This document shows positions 59,629 to 64,000 of a stretch of DNA of 64,000 nt, piece by piece. Made by a program: the position numbers and the translations under genes. This DNA is from Bin87 sp965116785 (GTDB lineage Bacteria > Chloroflexota > Dehalococcoidia > Lucifugimonadales > UBA3495), in contig OZ220731.1 of the NCBI GenBank assembly GCA_965116785.1, positions 2,666,001-2,730,000 of the forward strand, written 5' to 3'. The notes under the pieces are model-generated. The model made no database searches. It saw nothing but the letters and a program-made list of their open reading frames with translations, and was not told the DNA's origin. How positions within the stretch are numbered: position 1 is the first letter of the stretch; each line of letters opens with the position of its first letter.

Positions 59629-60641
59629 CCCAGCCTACTCCCAAAGCTGCGCTCGATCTGACGGTCATACAGGTCGGTGAACGCCTCATCAATCGCGTTT
59701 GGCCGGATGTCCAGATAGTGCCCGGTGGTGCGGCAGGCGATCTCGCCCGTCTCGTCCCTGTGCAGCGAGTGGAAGGCCACGGCGTCCTCCTCCGTCATCT
59801 GCAGGTCAAGCTCCTTCAGGATCACGTAGTCGTGCGTCGCGAAGAATATCTGCACTCCCGCCCGCTGCAATTCCAGCAGCACTTCGATCACCACGCGGAA
59901 CATCTTGGGGTTCAGGTTGGCCTCGGGTTCGTCCCAGAACAGCACGGAGCCATCCCGCAAAGTGCCGTTCCGGATCAGCAGCCACAGCAACCCGAGTTTG
60001 CGAAATCCTTCGGCCACTAGGCTAAATACGGTATCACCTCGCTCGTCGCGGAGGAAGAACTCCTCACCGACAACTACGACTTTCCCGCCAAGCCTTTTTT
60101 CAAGTGAATCTTGCATCTGTTCGTGAACTTGGTCGACGGGCCGGCGTAGTACAGGGAGGTATGCACGTAGCAGGATGTCCCGGTATACCTCCTCAAAGTG
60201 GATTTCTCGTGTTTCGTACAAAGATTGAAAGCCGGGTGCGTTTGCCAACATATCCTTAGCCGGTATGTAGGCAGCGTGTATGGGAGGGGCAAACCGTTGA
60301 TCCGTTTTGTCGGACCAAATGATTCCTCCGTCAGCGGAGAAGCCAGCGTGCAAACTCGACACGTCCGTAAAGACCTCTAACTTGCCCACTTGTGTTTCAG
60401 TCGCAGATCCTCGATGCACTAATCTGCCTCTAGCACGCCCGGTAGGAAGAAACACGTTAACCACTTTCAACGCAAAGTTTTCCGGCGTTTGAGCAGTGTC
60501 ACACGCCGCGTAACAAGCCTTCATCAGGTGCGTCTTCCCCGTCCCGTTCGCACCGACCAGCGCATTGATCCCGGGCGAGAACTCCACCTCCAGGTCCTTG
60601 AAGGCGGTGAAATTCTCGAGTTTTATCTTCGTAACAGGCAT
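59625..60641 (-). CDS. AAA family (ABC-type) ATPase, first gene of an ATPase/nuclease pair
   Basis: A 338-residue SMC/RecF-like ATPase. It begins ITFxAF-like KLENFTAFKDLEVEFSPGIN, with Walker A GANGTGKT at residues 30-37, Walker B VLFWDEPEANLNPK at 233-246, and a switch His in FFATHDYVILKEL (about 270). A signature-like FSLVAEGFRKLGLLWLL lies before Walker B. The compact layout resembles AAA15/OLD-type ATPases of phage-defence and abortive-infection systems, but no TOPRIM domain is present. The central part is AT-richer (60181-60240 is 48 % GC by hand count). The nuclease-like gene is translationally coupled. Confidence 0.82.
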   Translation of the reverse strand: MPVTKIKLENFTAFKDLEVEFSPGINALVGANGTGKTHLMKACYAACDTAQTPENFALKVVNVFLPTGRARGRLVHRGSATETQVGKLEVFTDVSSLHAGFSADGGIIWSDKTDQRFAPPIHAAYIPAKDMLANAPGFQSLYETREIHFEEVYRDILLRAYLPVLRRPVDQVHEQMQDSLEKRLGGKVVVVGEEFFLRDERGDTVFSLVAEGFRKLGLLWLLIRNGTLRDGSVLFWDEPEANLNPKMFRVVIEVLLELQRAGVQIFFATHDYVILKELDLQMTEEDAVAFHSLHRDETGEIACRTTGHYLDIRPNAIDEAFTDLYDRQIERSFGSRLG

Positions 60642-60734
60642 GATATTTCCCCGTTGGGTTGAGCACCATTTCGATGCTAGCCCTCCGCTCCGGCAACTGT
60701 CAAACCGACCCGCAGCGCCTGCAACACCCCCGTG

Positions 60735-60740
60735 TATAAT
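60735..60740 (+). promoter_or_regulatory. -10 box upstream of sppA-like gene
   Basis: A perfect TATAAT lies 38 bases before the ATG at 60779. No strong -35 is visible. Confidence 0.4.
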
Positions 60741-60778
60741 CGACTCATCTCCCGAATAAACACCGCAGGTTTACCATC

Positions 60779-61612
60779 ATGCCCCTCTTCAAACGCCGCC
60801 CCGGCATCGCCGTCGTCGAAATGCACGGCGTTATCGGCGCCGCCATCAAGGAACCCGATTACTCCCGCATCCTGGAGCGCGTTGCCAACAACCGCAAGAT
60901 CGGCGCACTGGTGCTGGACATCGACTCTCCCGGCGGGTCCGCAACCGCCAGCGATCTGCTCTACGAGAACGTCCGCCGCGTGGCCCAGCGCAAGCCCGTG
61001 GTGGCCTACATTCGCGGCCTGGGCGCGTCGGGCGGCTACTACATCGCCTGCGGCGCCGGAACCATCATGGCGTCCCGCGCCGCCCTGGTGGGCTCCATCG
61101 GAGTGATCTACATGCGGCCCATCGTGGAGCAACTGCTGCAAAAGGTCGGCGTCGAAATCTCCATCTTCAAGGGCGGGCATCTGAAGGACATGTCCGGTTT
61201 CTGGCGTCACCCCACCGATGAAGAGGCCGGAAAGTTCGAGGGACTGATTGACCAGATCTATTCCCTGTTCGTGTCCGTCGTATCCGACAGCCGCAACCTG
61301 ACCACCGAAGAGACAACCGAGCTGGCCACCGGAGAACTCTTCACCGCCCCTTCCGCGCACGAGCGCCGCCTCATCGACCGCACGGGCAATTTCGAAGACG
61401 CCGTGGCCGAGGCCATGCGACAGAGCGGAGCCCGTCGCAGGATCCGCAGGTTCCGCCCCAAGCGTCCGTTCATGGAGCGATTGAGCCCCTTCCGCGGGTC
61501 CTCTGCCCAGTGGCGCGCACTGTCCGGCCTGGCCGCAATGGCTTCGGGCGGAATCTATATGCTGGAACCCGGGTTCCTGGGATACGGCCTGACCCACACC
61601 GGCGACGACTGA
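60779..61612 (+). CDS. S49 family peptidase (signal peptide peptidase SppA-like)
   Basis: A 277-residue serine protease of the SppA/ClpP-like fold. ALVLDIDSPGGSATASDLLY, KPVVAYIRGLGASGGYYIAC with the nucleophile Ser (about residue 84), RAALVGSIGVIYMRPIVEQL, and the catalytic Lys in FKGGHLKDMSGFWRHP (about residue 138) form the S-K dyad. It lacks the usual N-terminal membrane anchor, but a hydrophobic stretch near the C-terminus (LSGLAAMASGGIYMLEP) could associate with membrane. Degrades cleaved signal peptides or membrane-associated peptides. Confidence 0.88.
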   Translation: MPLFKRRPGIAVVEMHGVIGAAIKEPDYSRILERVANNRKIGALVLDIDSPGGSATASDLLYENVRRVAQRKPVVAYIRGLGASGGYYIACGAGTIMASRAALVGSIGVIYMRPIVEQLLQKVGVEISIFKGGHLKDMSGFWRHPTDEEAGKFEGLIDQIYSLFVSVVSDSRNLTTEETTELATGELFTAPSAHERRLIDRTGNFEDAVAEAMRQSGARRRIRRFRPKRPFMERLSPFRGSSAQWRALSGLAAMASGGIYMLEPGFLGYGLTHTGDD

Positions 61613-61622
61613 CCCGCGGCCT

Positions 61623-62450
<828 letters not shown>

Positions 62451-62561
62451 GCGGTCAGTATATCCCAGCCTCCTATCCGGCGTCCCTGACCATCCGTTTG
62501 ATAACTCACCCAGCCTTCAGGTAACCTTTAATCGGTCGCAGCCCGCCACCGGAGGCTTGCC

Positions 62562-63158
62562 ATGGCAACGAAACCCATCATTACCGGAACCCGCATGTCC
62601 GTCGCCGAGTTCCTGGACCTTCCCGACACGGAAGAACGGAACAAAATGGAACTGGACGACGGAGAACTTTACATCATGCCTCGACCCCGACCGCTACACC
62701 AATTTTTGCTCTATTGGCTGGGTTGGCATATCGCGAACTATATCCAAAGTTTTGGCGAACCACCCGCCGAAGTGTACCCGGACATGGTGGTCATTTTGTC
62801 CAGGGATCCGCGCCGCGTCCTGGCGCCCGACCTGGCCATCATCCTTGCCGGCAATCCGTACCGGATAAGTGGAGGTTATTTTGAGGGTGTGCCGGACATT
62901 GCGGTAGAAGTCCTATCTTCCGACCGCAGCCGCGACCTCGTCCGTAAACGGCAACTCTATGCTGAGGCCGGCGTCTCCGAGTACTGGATCTTCGATCCCG
63001 TAAACGACACGGCCCTGCTGCTCGAACTGCGCGATGGCGATTACGTCCAACACGACCTCTTGAACGCTACCGACACCCTGACTACTCCCCTGCTGCCCGG
63101 CCTGGCCATCCCGCTGGCAGAGCTATTCCACCATCGCCAGCGCCCGGCCGATGTGTAG
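62562..63158 (+). CDS. Uma2 family endonuclease-like protein (short form)
   Basis: A 198-residue short Uma2 protein. MSVAEFLDLPDTEERNKMEL and LDDGELYIMPRPRPLHQFLL, then VLAPDLAIILAGNPYRISGG (Asp), GVPDIAVEVLSSDRSRDLVR (Glu) and KRQLYAEAGVSEYWIFDPVN (Lys, GVxEYW). All signature residues are present. GGAGG lies 9 bases before the ATG. The downstream membrane protein overlaps it by 8 bases. Confidence 0.88.
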   Translation: MATKPIITGTRMSVAEFLDLPDTEERNKMELDDGELYIMPRPRPLHQFLLYWLGWHIANYIQSFGEPPAEVYPDMVVILSRDPRRVLAPDLAIILAGNPYRISGGYFEGVPDIAVEVLSSDRSRDLVRKRQLYAEAGVSEYWIFDPVNDTALLLELRDGDYVQHDLLNATDTLTTPLLPGLAIPLAELFHHRQRPADV

Positions 63159-63906
63159 TCGCCGGCCCGTCGACATCATCTCGACTGTTGCGCGGGCTCT
63201 TGCCATCCCCGCCGCGCTCCTCTTCTTCGTCGCCGGTTCGGTGACCTGGGCCGTCAACGATCCCGGTCTATACAGCAACGGCTTCCAGCGCTATCACACC
63301 GCACAGCGCTCCGGCATCTCCGATCCTGACCTGATAGCCATCGGCGCCGAGTTGCGCCGCTACTTCAACACGTCCACCGAACCCCTGGCGGTTCGCGCGC
63401 CCATCTACGGTATCGAGCAGGAGGTTTTCAACCAGCGCGAGGTGGCCCATATGTACGACGTCAAGCGCCTGGTGCGCGGCACCTACTGGGTGGCCCTGGG
63501 CTCGGCGCTGTGGATACTCGGTACCGTCGCCATCGCGATCGCCACGGAACGAGGAACGTGGCCCGTCCGCGCGGCCCGTCTGGCCGTCTGGGGAGGCTCC
63601 GTAACCCTGATCGCAGTTTTCCTGGTCGGCTTGGCGGCGGTCGCCAGCTTCGAGCAACTCTTCCTGCTCTTCCACCGCCTCAGCTTCGCCAACGACCTGT
63701 GGATGCTGGACCCGCGCACCGACTACCTGCTCATCCTCTTCCCCGCCGGTTTCTGGTTCGACGCCACCATGCGCGTCGCCCTGACCTCGGTGCTGGGCGC
63801 GGTGCTCCTTCTGTCCGCCGGCGTCGCGAGCGTCGGTTATCGCCGTTGGAGCGAAAATCGACGGCGCAAACCGGATACGACGCCAGTCGACCCTTCGGTC
63901 GGTTAG
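63151..63906 (+). CDS. DUF1461 (TIGR01906-type) integral membrane protein
   Basis: A 251-residue protein with four hydrophobic segments (about residues 13-34, 112-132, 145-167 and 208-228). The extracytoplasmic loop after the first helix includes NDPGLYSNGFQRYHTAQRSG, RRYFNTSTEPLAVRAP and REVAHMYDVKRLVRGTYW; the E-x-x-H-M-x-D-V-K form is the TIGR01906 landmark. Function of the family is unknown. It overlaps the Uma2 gene by 8 bases, so translational coupling is possible. Confidence 0.8.
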   Translation: MCSRRPVDIISTVARALAIPAALLFFVAGSVTWAVNDPGLYSNGFQRYHTAQRSGISDPDLIAIGAELRRYFNTSTEPLAVRAPIYGIEQEVFNQREVAHMYDVKRLVRGTYWVALGSALWILGTVAIAIATERGTWPVRAARLAVWGGSVTLIAVFLVGLAAVASFEQLFLLFHRLSFANDLWMLDPRTDYLLILFPAGFWFDATMRVALTSVLGAVLLLSAGVASVGYRRWSENRRRKPDTTPVDPSVG

Positions 63907-63919
63907 CGTTTCGGGATGG

Positions 63920-64000
63920 CTAGGCTGGGGGAGTTGGCAGTCGCTCCAGCAGGGATTCCAGCCCCAGCGACCCACACAATTCATCCAGGGCGGGACGACG
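63920..64000 (-). CDS. C-terminal fragment of a 5'-3' exonuclease-like protein (partial, N-terminus off the window)
   Basis: The last 26 codons before a TAG at 63920-63922 read RRPALDELCGSLGLESLLER and LPTPPA. The ALDELCGSLGLESLLERLP segment resembles the end of the 5'-3' exonuclease domain of DNA polymerase I, where an ELEFRSLL.RLP form is usual. With only 26 residues the family call is tentative. Confidence 0.35.
   Translation of the reverse strand, partial: RRPALDELCGSLGLESLLERLPTPPA

Overview
The window is a 64 kb piece of a GC-rich (about 60-67 % in most genes) bacterial chromosome. The gene content suggests a Chloroflexota bacterium of the Dehalococcoidia/SAR202 type. It has five luciferase-like flavin monooxygenases, six Uma2-family nuclease-like genes, CaiB/BaiF CoA-transferase, xanthine-dehydrogenase-type, GMC, amidase and fumarylacetoacetase-fold enzymes, and no transposase, phage gene, rRNA or tRNA that I could see. 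The taxonomic call is an inference from gene families, not from a marker gene.

Layout. 1-20.4 kb is almost entirely on the minus strand and is mostly housekeeping: a partial CcdA-like protein, RDD membrane proteins, nitronate monooxygenase, phosphohexomutase, then a SAM-recycling block (metK, ahcY, MTA phosphorylase, mtnA), a PPOX flavoprotein (plus strand), an M50 protease, an MBL hydrolase, apt, yraN, rnhB and mnmA. 20.7-33.6 kb is catabolic and mixed (LLM monooxygenases, DUF1015, aminotransferase, GMC oxidoreductase, amidase, VOC, NIPSNAP) with interspersed Uma2 genes. 33.6-35.4 kb is a lower-GC three-gene operon (GIY-YIG-like, DUF6884-like, HEPN/PaREP1-like). 35.4-46.9 kb is again metabolic: FAH proteins, nitroreductase, SelA-like PLP enzyme, TPP enzyme, rsmI, CDGSH, cupin. 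46.9-48.6 kb holds a DUF4268 nuclease-like gene behind two HEPN-like genes. 48.7-57.0 kb has an orphan molybdenum hydroxylase large subunit, a CoA-transferase, a degenerate SDR, an M24 peptidase, a YceI lipoprotein and an LLM enzyme. 57-64 kb has a coiled-coil nuclease-like protein, another LLM enzyme, a tightly coupled AAA ATPase plus PD-(D/E)XK-like pair, SppA, MazG, Uma2, a DUF1461 membrane protein and the tail of a 5'-3' exonuclease-like gene.

How parts work together. MetK makes SAM, AhcY recycles S-adenosylhomocysteine, and MTA phosphorylase plus MtnA start methylthioadenosine salvage; the later salvage genes are not in the window. A clear SAM-I (S-box) riboswitch with its terminator lies upstream of mtnA. 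A second, unassigned structured leader upstream of ahcY has a SAM-clan-like core (GGCAACC, hairpin, GGUGC, enclosed by a 10-bp helix). The best candidates for undescribed systems are this ahcY leader, the ATPase/nuclease pair at 59.1-60.6 kb, the GIY-YIG/DUF6884/HEPN operon at 33.6-35.4 kb, and the HEPN pair plus DUF4268 gene at 46.9-48.6 kb.
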